NCBI RefSeq assembly: GCF_018332655.1 | Contig: NZ_BOQL01000007.1 | Coordinates: forward strand, 1 to 64,000 | From: Actinoplanes auranticolor | GTDB lineage: Bacteria > Actinomycetota > Actinomycetes > Mycobacteriales > Micromonosporaceae | Length of the DNA stretch: 64,000 nt | Direction: 5' to 3' | Shown here: positions 1 to 7,439 of the stretch, piece after piece | Position numbering within the stretch: position 1 is the stretch's first letter | How the letters are laid out: the number at the start of each line of letters is the position of its first letter | Program-made: the position numbers and the translations under genes | The notes under the pieces: model-generated | The model's input: only the letters and a program-made list of their open reading frames with translations | Told to the model about the DNA's origin: nothing | The model's database searches: none

Positions 1-1722
1 GACCCGGCCGTCCGGCAGCAGGAACGCCGACGAGTGGTAGCCGCGCGGCACCGGGTCGACGGCCATGTTCGGGGTGAAGGTGTTGGTCGCCGGGTTGAAC
101 ATGGACGCCTCGTACACCGGGTCGGCCCGGTTGTGCAGGGCGCCGCCGGTCTCGAAGACCTTGCCGTCGGGCAGTAGCACCGCGGAGACGTACATCTTGC
201 CCTGCGCGGCCGTCTGCGGGACCCCGCCGGTCAGCTTGCCACTGGGCAGCAGCGGCCCGGGCTTGTAGACCGGGGTCGCCTGCTTCAGGTCGATGATGTC
301 GGTGAGCCGGTTGGCGTCGGGGTTGGTGTCGATGTTGCCGCCGCCGATGGTCAGCACCCGCTGGTCCTGCGCCGGGGGCAGCAGCACGCTCATCGACTGG
401 TCGCGCTCGTCCTTCTTCTGCAGGCCGCTGACCGGGGTGATGGTGTTGGCGTTGTAGTCGTAGATCGAGGCGCCGGTGCCGGGCAGGCCGTTGCCGAAGA
501 CGTGGCTGCCGGTGTAGAACAGCCGGCCGTCCTGCATCAGCACCATCGACGGGTACAGGCCCCAGAAGCTCCAGGTCTGGTTGGCCTCGTTGAGCCCGAG
601 CCAGCGTTCCTCGCTGCTGTCGAAGTACTGCGTCGCGACGGTGCCGCTGGAGTCCTCACCGAGGCCACCGAGCGAGATGACGTCGCCGTTGCCCATGACC
701 GTGGCCGAGGGGTACCAGGAGCCGGCGGTCATGTCGTTGACCCTGGTGTACGCCATGGTGTCCGGGTCGAAGATGTACGAGTCCTTCAGGCCCTTGTAGC
801 CGTGGCTGCCGTCGGCGGCCGGGTAGTCCTTGTTGCCGCCCATGATCAGCACCCGGCCGTCGGCCAGCTGGACGTGGCCGGCGCAGAACAGGTCGGCCGG
901 CGTGGCCACGTTGGCGAACGTGCCGTTGCGCGGGTTGTAGACCGCGGTCTTGAAGGTGCCGGCGGCGAAGGCGGACGGGTCGTTGCCGGAGCCGGCCACC
1001 AGCAGCACGTTGCCGTTCTTGAGCACCACGGCGTGGATGCCGCGGACCGGCGAGTTGAACGGCATGACCTGCCAGGCGCCGGCGGTGCAGGCCGGACCGG
1101 CGCTGCACGAGGTGCCGGGCGCGGCCTGGGTCGCGTCCACCATGGCGTAGTCGTCGGTCTGCAGCGTGCCGACGCCGTAGATGGTGACGCCCCAGACCAC
1201 CTGGTCGGTGTTGGCGGGCACCGGCGGGGTACGGACGGTCTTCTGCTTCCAGGTGGTGCTGGCGGTCAGCGTCGCGAGGTCGGTCCAGTACACCCAGCCC
1301 TGGGCCACGTCGTGCCGGAACATCGTCATGACCGTGTTCGGCGTGGTGCTCTTGTACCAGGCCGAGACGTCGTACTGGTGGCCCGGCGTGACGTTCGGCG
1401 CGCAGGACGGGTTCTCCAGCATGAGCGCCTTGCGGTCACCGCTGGTGATCTTCGAGACGGTGACCTTCATGGCGTTCTTGCCGCTGTGCGGGGCGGTGTG
1501 GGTCACCTCGTAGCTGTGGGTGCTGTCGCCCCAGCCGGACTGCTCCCAGCAGACCGGGAAGCCGGTGGAGTCGACGACCTCCAGGCCGGGGTTGCTCAGC
1601 AGGTTGGCGCCGGCGAAGGACTTGCCGGGCACGGCCAGCACGAGCACCAGCGTCACGATGAGGACCTGGGCTATCCGGAGCCGGTCACGCCGGCTCAGCA
1701 GGGGCAGGGGGCGACGGTTCAT
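1..1722 (-). CDS. Secreted copper-radical oxidase (glyoxal/galactose oxidase-like kelch protein), partial
   Basis: The gene runs off the left edge; 574 residues are visible and the stop is outside. An Arg-rich N-terminus and one hydrophobic segment (about residues 14-32) suggest secretion or anchoring. A jelly-roll carbohydrate-binding-like region follows (about 40-195), then kelch repeats ending in DGRV or GGN-type turns. Residues that build the Tyr-Cys radical copper site of this family are present: Cys280 in LFCAGH, Tyr337 in SWYPSAT, and Tyr562-His563 in RGYHSSAFLLPDGRV. The last copper His would lie outside. Family knowledge: Streptomyces GlxA is such an enzyme and sits beside the GT2 synthase CslA, acting on a tip-located glycan. 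Here the gene is last in an operon headed by a CslA-like GT2, and its ATG overlaps the upstream stop as ATGA. The substrate is unknown. Confidence 0.85.
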   Translation of the reverse strand, partial: MNRRPLPLLSRRDRLRIAQVLIVTLVLVLAVPGKSFAGANLLSNPGLEVVDSTGFPVCWEQSGWGDSTHSYEVTHTAPHSGKNAMKVTVSKITSGDRKALMLENPSCAPNVTPGHQYDVSAWYKSTTPNTVMTMFRHDVAQGWVYWTDLATLTASTTWKQKTVRTPPVPANTDQVVWGVTIYGVGTLQTDDYAMVDATQAAPGTSCSAGPACTAGAWQVMPFNSPVRGIHAVVLKNGNVLLVAGSGNDPSAFAAGTFKTAVYNPRNGTFANVATPADLFCAGHVQLADGRVLIMGGNKDYPAADGSHGYKGLKDSYIFDPDTMAYTRVNDMTAGSWYPSATVMGNGDVISLGGLGEDSSGTVATQYFDSSEERWLGLNEANQTWSFWGLYPSMVLMQDGRLFYTGSHVFGNGLPGTGASIYDYNANTITPVSGLQKKDERDQSMSVLLPPAQDQRVLTIGGGNIDTNPDANRLTDIIDLKQATPVYKPGPLLPSGKLTGGVPQTAAQGKMYVSAVLLPDGKVFETGGALHNRADPVYEASMFNPATNTFTPNMAVDPVPRGYHSSAFLLPDGRV

Positions 1723-2909
1723 GCGTTCTCCAAAGCGGTGGCCCTGGGCTTGGCCCGGTAGATGACCTTGTCGAGGATGAGGAAGCGCACGACGAAGGAC
1801 GTCACGAGCGTCATCAGGTTGGCCGCCAGCACGCCGACGTGCACACCGTCGACGAGCAGGGCCAGCAGCGGGATCCGCAGCAGCAGGTCGGCGTTGCCCA
1901 TCAGGAAGAAACGGGAGAGCCGGCTCGCCAGGCTGCGGTGTCTGCGGTTGCGGTAGAGCAGGGTGTCGGTCAGGGCGAAGTTCCAGCCGACCGCGATCAT
2001 GTTGGCCAGCACGGCCGCCGCCAGGTAGTGCACCCCGGCCACGTGGGCCAGGAACCACAGCGCCAGCTGGTTGGGCAGCAGGCCGGACACCCCGATCAGG
2101 GCGAAGGCCAGCATCCGGGTGCGTTCCGCGCCGAAGCGCAGGATGGCCAGGTGCTTGAGGAAGCGCACGCCCTCGGCCATCGTCGACTTGGACTCGCCCG
2201 CGTGCCGCTGCTGGAAGGTGTACGGCACCTCGACGATGCGGCCGGGCCGGTTGCGGACCACCAGCTCCAGCAGCACCTTGTAGCCCAGCGGCCGCAGCTC
2301 GTCCACCTGTAGCGAGCTGGTGCGAACCGCGAACAGCCCGCTCATCGGGTCGCTCACCTGGAGCAGCGAGTTCCGGAAGATCATCTTGGTGGCGAAGGTG
2401 GAGCCGCCGGAGATGAACTTGCGGTAGCCGTCGGAGAGGCCGTCGGTGGTGCCACCGCCCGCGTACCGGGTGCCGATCACCAGGTCGGCGCCGTCGCGCA
2501 GGCCCGCCGCGATCAGGTCCGGCACGATCTCGGGCGGGTGCTGCAGGTCGGCGTCCATGACCACGATCCAGGCGCCGCGGGCCAGCCGCATGCCCTCGAC
2601 GACCGCGCCGCCGAGACCGCCGGTGCTGTGCTCGCGGTGGTGCACCGTGATCGGGATCGGACACGTCCGCGCGGCGGCGCGGATCACCTCGGGGGTGTCG
2701 TCCGTGCTGTCGTCGACGAAGACGATCTCGGTGTCGCTCTCCGGCAGCACCGCCACGAGGCGTTCCAGCAGCGCCGCGATGTTGTCCCGCTCGTTGAAGG
2801 TCGGGATGACGACGGTCTGCCGCAGCGCCGTCGCCACCTGCACCTCGCCGATCGCGCCCGGCATCATCCGGACCCGGCCCGTCGCGCGTCCCCCGGCAGT
2901 GAGCGTCAT
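1719..2909 (-). CDS. Dolichol-phosphate-mannose-synthase-like GT2 fused to a GtrA membrane domain
   Basis: A 396-residue protein. The N-terminal half is a GT2 domain: TVVIPTFNERDN at the start, FVDDSTDD, and the metal-binding VMDADLQHPPE. The C-terminal part has four hydrophobic segments of GtrA type (about residues 255-390). Such fusions transfer a sugar to a polyprenyl phosphate and help move it across the membrane, giving the lipid-linked donor used by GT39/GT-C enzymes. The next gene upstream is exactly such an acceptor enzyme. I chose the ATG at 2909 because it overlaps the upstream stop (2906) by four bases and the conserved domain starts soon after. A longer reading to 3356 is only read-through of the upstream gene in another frame. 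Confidence 0.88.
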   Translation of the reverse strand: MTLTAGGRATGRVRMMPGAIGEVQVATALRQTVVIPTFNERDNIAALLERLVAVLPESDTEIVFVDDSTDDTPEVIRAAARTCPIPITVHHREHSTGGLGGAVVEGMRLARGAWIVVMDADLQHPPEIVPDLIAAGLRDGADLVIGTRYAGGGTTDGLSDGYRKFISGGSTFATKMIFRNSLLQVSDPMSGLFAVRTSSLQVDELRPLGYKVLLELVVRNRPGRIVEVPYTFQQRHAGESKSTMAEGVRFLKHLAILRFGAERTRMLAFALIGVSGLLPNQLALWFLAHVAGVHYLAAAVLANMIAVGWNFALTDTLLYRNRRHRSLASRLSRFFLMGNADLLLRIPLLALLVDGVHVGVLAANLMTLVTSFVVRFLILDKVIYRAKPRATALENA

Positions 2910-4477
2910 GGCTTCTCCTTGTCGATCCGGCGGATCTCGATGCGTCCGTCCTGGGGACCGAACGTCGCGATCGGCGTGGAGTTCGTCAGCAGCTTGGTGA
3001 CGGTGGGCAGGGAGCCGGGATCCTGGCGCAGGGCCGGGGTGGAGACGATGTAGTCGACGTCGCGCCAGCCGTCGGGCAGCGTCTTCGCGACCGCGGTGTC
3101 GAGGTCGAGCTTGTAGAACCAGATGACCTTCTCGCGCTGGAAGCCCGCGTCGACACAGTCGATCCAGAGCACGTCGTCGACCACGATGGTGGCCCGCTGC
3201 GGGTCCGGCAGCTCGTCGCGCAGGTAGGACGCCGCGGCCACGTACTGGGCGTTGTCGTCGGTGGTCAGCGCGCGGCGGTTGCCGTCGTACCAGCGGGGCA
3301 CGACCAGGGTCAGCGCCGTCACCGCCGCGACGCCGAGCACGGCCCAGCGCCACCACGACCGTTGCGGCTCGAGCAGCCGGACGCCCTGGTCGGTCACGCC
3401 GGCGATGACGATGGCGAAGAACGGCAGGATCTGCACCACGTACATGGCGGGCAGGTAGCCGCCGGGACGCAGAGCGACCACCGCCAGGATGGTCGCGGCG
3501 ATCGCGGGCGCCCGCAGCCGCCGCACGGCCAGCGCGATCACGGTGGCCACCAGCCCGGCGACCAGGATCACCGTGTCGTAGTACAGCCAGGACGTGATCA
3601 GCGAGTTCGACCCGGAACCCTCGTCGAAGACGGTGCCGGACCCCGAGCGCGACATCAGCTGGAACTGCCAGGCGCCGATGAGCGACACGTGCCCCTCGCC
3701 GGGGAACAGCTCACCGCGCAGCAGGGCGTAGAGCGGATAGAAGACGCCGACCAGCACGAGGCCGCTGGTGTAGCCGCCGAAGGCCCACGGCCGGGTGGAC
3801 GTCTTCGCGGCGTTCTGCCACATCGCCACCAGCACCGCCGGCGCGGTGAGCAGCATCGTCTCCTTGGACAGCACGGACACCGCGGTCGCGGCCCCGGCGG
3901 CCGCGTAGTGCCACAGGTGCTTGCGCGGCGACAGGGCCAGGGCCAGCGCGGCCAGCATCCAGGCCACGGCGAAGCTGTCCAGGTAGATCTGCCGGTTCAT
4001 GGTGATCGACAGCGGGGACAGTCCGAAGGTGAGCAGCGCGAGCGCCGCGGCCCAGCGGGACAGGTCCAGCCGCCGGCTGATCACGTAGACCAGCACCAGG
4101 CTGGCCCCCACGACCGGCAGCATCGCGATCCGGCCGGCGGCCACGGCGATCAGGTCCGGGAAGAGCAGGGCCGGCAGCCAGGCCAGCCCGGCGAGCTGGA
4201 TCCAGGCCAGCGGCGGGTGGTCGTACCAGTACGTGTAGTGGGCCAGGCCCTGGCCGTTCTGCACCGCCCACGCCTGGGCGAGGTAGGTGCCCTCGTCGTC
4301 GGTGGCGGTCGGGAAGCCGGTGATGTTCCAGGCCATGAAGAACAGGACCACGGCCGTCAGCCCGCCGACCACGTACAGGTCGGTGCGCGAGCGCCGGACC
4401 GGCGCGGGCCGGGGCTCCGGCTGCACGGGTACGTCGGGCAGGATGATGACCTGGGTCGGCGCTTCGGCGATGCTCAT
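2906..4477 (-). CDS. GT39/ArnT-like integral membrane glycosyltransferase
   Basis: A 523-residue polytopic protein with about 10-12 hydrophobic segments. A Pro-rich cytoplasmic N-terminus precedes the first membrane span. The first extracytoplasmic loop carries the acidic motif TDDEGTYLAQAW, the position of the catalytic Asp-Glu of PMT/ArnT (GT39/GT83) enzymes, followed by YDHPPL, also typical. These enzymes take a sugar from a polyprenyl-phosphate donor and add it to an acceptor outside the membrane. The C-terminal ~110 residues after the last span are soluble. Start and stop overlap both neighbours by four bases, so translation is coupled through the operon. Acceptor and sugar are unknown. 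Confidence 0.85.
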   Translation of the reverse strand: MSIAEAPTQVIILPDVPVQPEPRPAPVRRSRTDLYVVGGLTAVVLFFMAWNITGFPTATDDEGTYLAQAWAVQNGQGLAHYTYWYDHPPLAWIQLAGLAWLPALLFPDLIAVAAGRIAMLPVVGASLVLVYVISRRLDLSRWAAALALLTFGLSPLSITMNRQIYLDSFAVAWMLAALALALSPRKHLWHYAAAGAATAVSVLSKETMLLTAPAVLVAMWQNAAKTSTRPWAFGGYTSGLVLVGVFYPLYALLRGELFPGEGHVSLIGAWQFQLMSRSGSGTVFDEGSGSNSLITSWLYYDTVILVAGLVATVIALAVRRLRAPAIAATILAVVALRPGGYLPAMYVVQILPFFAIVIAGVTDQGVRLLEPQRSWWRWAVLGVAAVTALTLVVPRWYDGNRRALTTDDNAQYVAAASYLRDELPDPQRATIVVDDVLWIDCVDAGFQREKVIWFYKLDLDTAVAKTLPDGWRDVDYIVSTPALRQDPGSLPTVTKLLTNSTPIATFGPQDGRIEIRRIDKEKP

Positions 4478-5733
4478 GCGGCGACACCACTCTCGGCCTT
4501 GACGGGCTGATCGGTCAGGTGCGCACCGGTGTGCGCGGTCAGTTCCCAGTTGCGCTTGCCGGTGTACTCACGCCAGACCGCCCGCAGCGCGGCCACCGCG
4601 AGCACCAGGGCGTACGGGAAGGCGCCGAGGATCAGCCGGGCGTAGTGGTGCCAGCGGGTGCGCAGGCCGTACTGGAGACCGAAGTCGCGCAGCCCGACCG
4701 TCTGGAAGACCAGGTTGGCGGCCATCGGGATGACCGGCACGAACGTGATCAGCGCGACGAACACCGGCAGCTGGGCCCAGATGGCGATGGCGATGCCGAT
4801 CGGGATGACGATGCCCGAGAAGGCCTGCAGGAACGGCTGGGTGAGGGTGTAGCGCGCGAGCATCCGCTGGCCGAACTCCGGCAGCCGCCGCCACTCCCCC
4901 TTGCGGTAGACCTGCAGGAAGCCCTGGTTCCACCGGGTGCGCTGCTTGAGCAGCGACGTCAGGGTGCCCGGGGTCTCCTCCTTGGTGACGATCGCGGAGT
5001 CGTACGCCACCACGACCTTGGCGCCCCGGCTGGACAGCCGCACACCCAGGTCGCAGTCCTCGGCGAGGCAGGTGCCGTCCCAGCCGTTGGCCGCGCGCAG
5101 CACGTCGGTGCGCACGAAGACGGTGTTGCCGCCGAGCGGGATGAAGCCCTTGCGGGCGTGCAGGTGCAGCCGGCTGCGGAACCAGAAGAAGTACTCCAGG
5201 CAGTTGTGCAGGCTGTACCAGCTCGAGTGGAAGTTGATCAGCTGCACGCCGCCCTGCACCACGTCGGCGTCGGTGGACCGGAACGCGTGGTCGACGTGCT
5301 CCAGCAGCTGCGGGTGCACCTGGTCCTCGGCGTCGAAGACCCCGACCACGTCGCCGCGGCAGTACGGCAGCGCGGTGTTGAGGGCACGGGGCTTGTTCTT
5401 CTGCTCGTTGGTGTCGGTCACCACGAGGATGCGCCCGGGCGCGGTGGCGGCCACGCGGTGGGCCACCTCGGCGGTCTCCGGGTCGTCGTGCCCGACGATC
5501 ACGATTATCTCGAAGCCCTCGTGGGTGGACTCCAGCAGGCGCTGGACAGTGTGCTCGAGCACGGCCTGCTCGTGCCGCGCGGGCACCAGCAGGCTGAACG
5601 TCAGCCGGTGCTCGCCGTCCGGCGCGGCGAAGCGGGTCGATGCCAGCGTCTCCGGCGTACGCCAGGCGTGCATCGTCCACCACAGAGTCACCGCGGCGAA
5701 ACCCGCGAGCACCAACGAAACCACAATCATCAC
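4474..5733 (-). CDS. CslA-like membrane GT2 polysaccharide synthase
   Basis: A processive-type GT2 of about 419 residues. An N-terminal membrane span (VSLVLAGFAAVTLWW) is followed by the catalytic domain with FSLLVPARHE, GVFDAEDQVHP (the DxD-type metal site), CLAEDCDLG and the acceptor-site QRTRWNQG (QxxRW), then three C-terminal hydrophobic segments. This set defines cellulose, chitin or hyaluronan synthase-like enzymes. It is the first gene of the operon with a GT39, a GT2-GtrA and a copper-radical oxidase, resembling the Streptomyces cslA-glxA arrangement. No PilZ domain is visible. The start is uncertain: GTG 5733, ATG 5730 and TTG 5745 all lie downstream of GAAAGG at 5755-5760; a longer frame to 6225 lacks a ribosome site and reads non-coding DNA. 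Confidence 0.85.
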   Translation of the reverse strand: MMIVVSLVLAGFAAVTLWWTMHAWRTPETLASTRFAAPDGEHRLTFSLLVPARHEQAVLEHTVQRLLESTHEGFEIIVIVGHDDPETAEVAHRVAATAPGRILVVTDTNEQKNKPRALNTALPYCRGDVVGVFDAEDQVHPQLLEHVDHAFRSTDADVVQGGVQLINFHSSWYSLHNCLEYFFWFRSRLHLHARKGFIPLGGNTVFVRTDVLRAANGWDGTCLAEDCDLGVRLSSRGAKVVVAYDSAIVTKEETPGTLTSLLKQRTRWNQGFLQVYRKGEWRRLPEFGQRMLARYTLTQPFLQAFSGIVIPIGIAIAIWAQLPVFVALITFVPVIPMAANLVFQTVGLRDFGLQYGLRTRWHHYARLILGAFPYALVLAVAALRAVWREYTGKRNWELTAHTGAHLTDQPVKAESGVAA

Positions 5734-6486
5734 GGCGGCAGCCAAAACCCGTTGCCTTTCGGAATGTGGCGGGCCCCACCCCCACCAGCGGGCAAACAAT
5801 AGCCCGCACCACCCCGGTGATTTCAAGTCGGCGGACAGTTTTTTCACAGCCACATCCGAATCGTTGCCGGAAATGGCGGGTACGCGAAACACCGGCTTCA
5901 TTAATGACCCGGGAAAGGCATGATCACGACGGGGATTTCCAGCCGCGATCTGACATGACGGGATACGCGAGGGTATCGGCCGAATCGGACCTCGACAGCA
6001 GCCGCGCGGAGACATCCGTCGCTGCCGGAAAGACGAAGGTACTACACGTCTCCACCGAACGGGCCAGCGGGGTGGGGCCGTTTCTGGACTGCTGAGATCC
6101 ACGTCTCCTTGACATGGAAGCGTTCCCAGCTGGGGATCGACGGCCGGCCCCCGGTCCCGCGGCCGGTGGACGCCGGATGAACGAGGGGTGAGGAATGGCT
6201 TTCCGGACCGCGGGCGAATAGCCATTCGCGGCCCAGAACCGCCAGGTCACAACCGGTACGCGCGGCGGCCGGACAGCCCTTCACCGAGGCCGGCACGCCC
6301 GTCGGCCGGCAACCATTGACGGCGCAAATGTTTCGGGCATGCTTCGGGCTGATCCCGCGGCTCGGCGCCACCGGGTAATGGCATGATCACGGTGCGCCCA
6401 CGACGCCATTCCTGCAAAGCGGCGCGGCTCAACGGTCGTTAATGGAGCGACCGCCGGTGAATGACACCCGGATCCGCCGGGCGGCC
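5734..6486. other. 753-bp non-coding leader between the glycan operon and the hydrolase gene
   Basis: No convincing gene on either strand; the open frames here have poor codon use and no ribosome sites. Base composition is more mixed than in the neighbours. On the minus strand, which is the leader of the glycan operon, a stable hairpin lies close to the start: stem GCGGGC/GCCCGC at 5788-5793 and 5802-5807 with an 8-base A/T-rich loop. A second GGGCCCGC run just 3' of it (5771-5778) could pair with the same bases, so alternative folds are possible. I did not recognise a known riboswitch. Confidence 0.5.
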
Positions 6487-7365
6487 TCAGTGCACGGCGG
6501 CACGAACCGCGTTCGCGGCGATCGCGTCGACGATCCGGGGCCACAATGCGCGGGGCAGGTCGTGGCCCATGCCGTCGATCACGACCAGGTCGGCACCCGG
6601 CACCGCCGCGGCGGTCGCCTCGCCCCCCGTGACCGAGATCAGCGGGTCGTCGGCACCGTGGACGACCACAGTGGGTGCGGTCACCCCGCGCAGCGCGGTG
6701 GTCCGGTCCGGCGACGCGATGATCGCGGCGTACTGCCGCAGCGTGCCCAGCGGGTTGTAGCCCCGGTCGTACTTGGCCTCCGCCCGGCGCAGCAGCTCAT
6801 CCTCCGGCGTGGGGAAGCCCGGCGATCCGATGATCCGGGCCGCGGCGACCGCGCCGGCGACGGCGGTGGCCCGGTCGGGCGCCGCCGGCCGGCCCACGAC
6901 CGCCGCGGCCTCCGGCGTGGCCCGGCCCACCGACCGGTCCCCGGTCGTGGACATGATCGAGCAGAGGCTGGCCACCCGCTCCGGATGGTCGACGGTGAGC
7001 TGCTGAGCGATCATCCCGCCCATCGACAGACCCACGACGTGCGCCCGGCGCAGGCCGAGCGCGTCCAGCAGCCCGGCCGTGTCCCGCGCCAGGTCCGCCA
7101 ACAGGTACGGCACCGTCGAGCGGTCTCCCGCCACGATCGCCCGGACGTCGGGCACGCCCCACTCGGGCCGGCTCGCCGACAGCCCGGTGTCGCGGTTGTC
7201 GAAGCGGACCACGGAGAAGCCCCGGGCCGCCAGCTGCTCGCAGAACCCCTGCGGCCAGTCGATCAGCTGCGCCCCCAGCCCCATGACGAGCAGCAGCGCC
7301 GGGTCGGCCGGGTCGCCGAGGGTCTCGTAGTACAGCTCGATACCGTTGGCCTGCACGTGGGGCAC
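6487..7365 (-). CDS. Alpha/beta hydrolase
   Basis: A 292-residue soluble hydrolase. The oxyanion region LLVMGLGAQ, the VVRFDNRDTGLS strand-turn, the nucleophile elbow VGLSMGGMIA (Ser), the acid in VHGADDPLI (Asp) and the terminal His in DGMGHDLP are all in the right order. This is the pattern of esterases and of 3-oxoadipate-enol-lactonase or aclacinomycin-esterase-like enzymes with DNRDTG; the substrate cannot be read from sequence. I chose GTG 7365 because GAGAGG stands eight bases upstream. The gene stands alone between the leader of the glycan operon and the GGDEF-EAL gene, both on the same strand. Confidence 0.85.
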   Translation of the reverse strand: MPHVQANGIELYYETLGDPADPALLLVMGLGAQLIDWPQGFCEQLAARGFSVVRFDNRDTGLSASRPEWGVPDVRAIVAGDRSTVPYLLADLARDTAGLLDALGLRRAHVVGLSMGGMIAQQLTVDHPERVASLCSIMSTTGDRSVGRATPEAAAVVGRPAAPDRATAVAGAVAAARIIGSPGFPTPEDELLRRAEAKYDRGYNPLGTLRQYAAIIASPDRTTALRGVTAPTVVVHGADDPLISVTGGEATAAAVPGADLVVIDGMGHDLPRALWPRIVDAIAANAVRAAVH

Positions 7366-7439
7366 GGTGGGATCCTCTCGTCGCCGCCCGGCGCGGACGC
7401 ACCGGTACTCACGATGATGGATGAGGAAGATCCGGGCTG

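Noticed and set aside
502..1761. Long plus-strand open frames opposite the copper oxidase gene
   Set aside because: Composition is Arg/Gly/Val/Ala-rich with no domain, and the minus frame carries clear oxidase motifs. High-GC antisense shadow.
5957..6095. Small plus-strand frame starting MTGYARVSAESD
   Set aside because: Poor third-position bias and no ribosome site; likely chance within the leader region.
5901..6225. N-terminal extension of the CslA-like synthase to ATG 5901 or 6225
   Set aside because: The added residues are not membrane- or GT2-like and contain rare codons; no ribosome site precedes those ATGs, while GAAAGG precedes the later starts.
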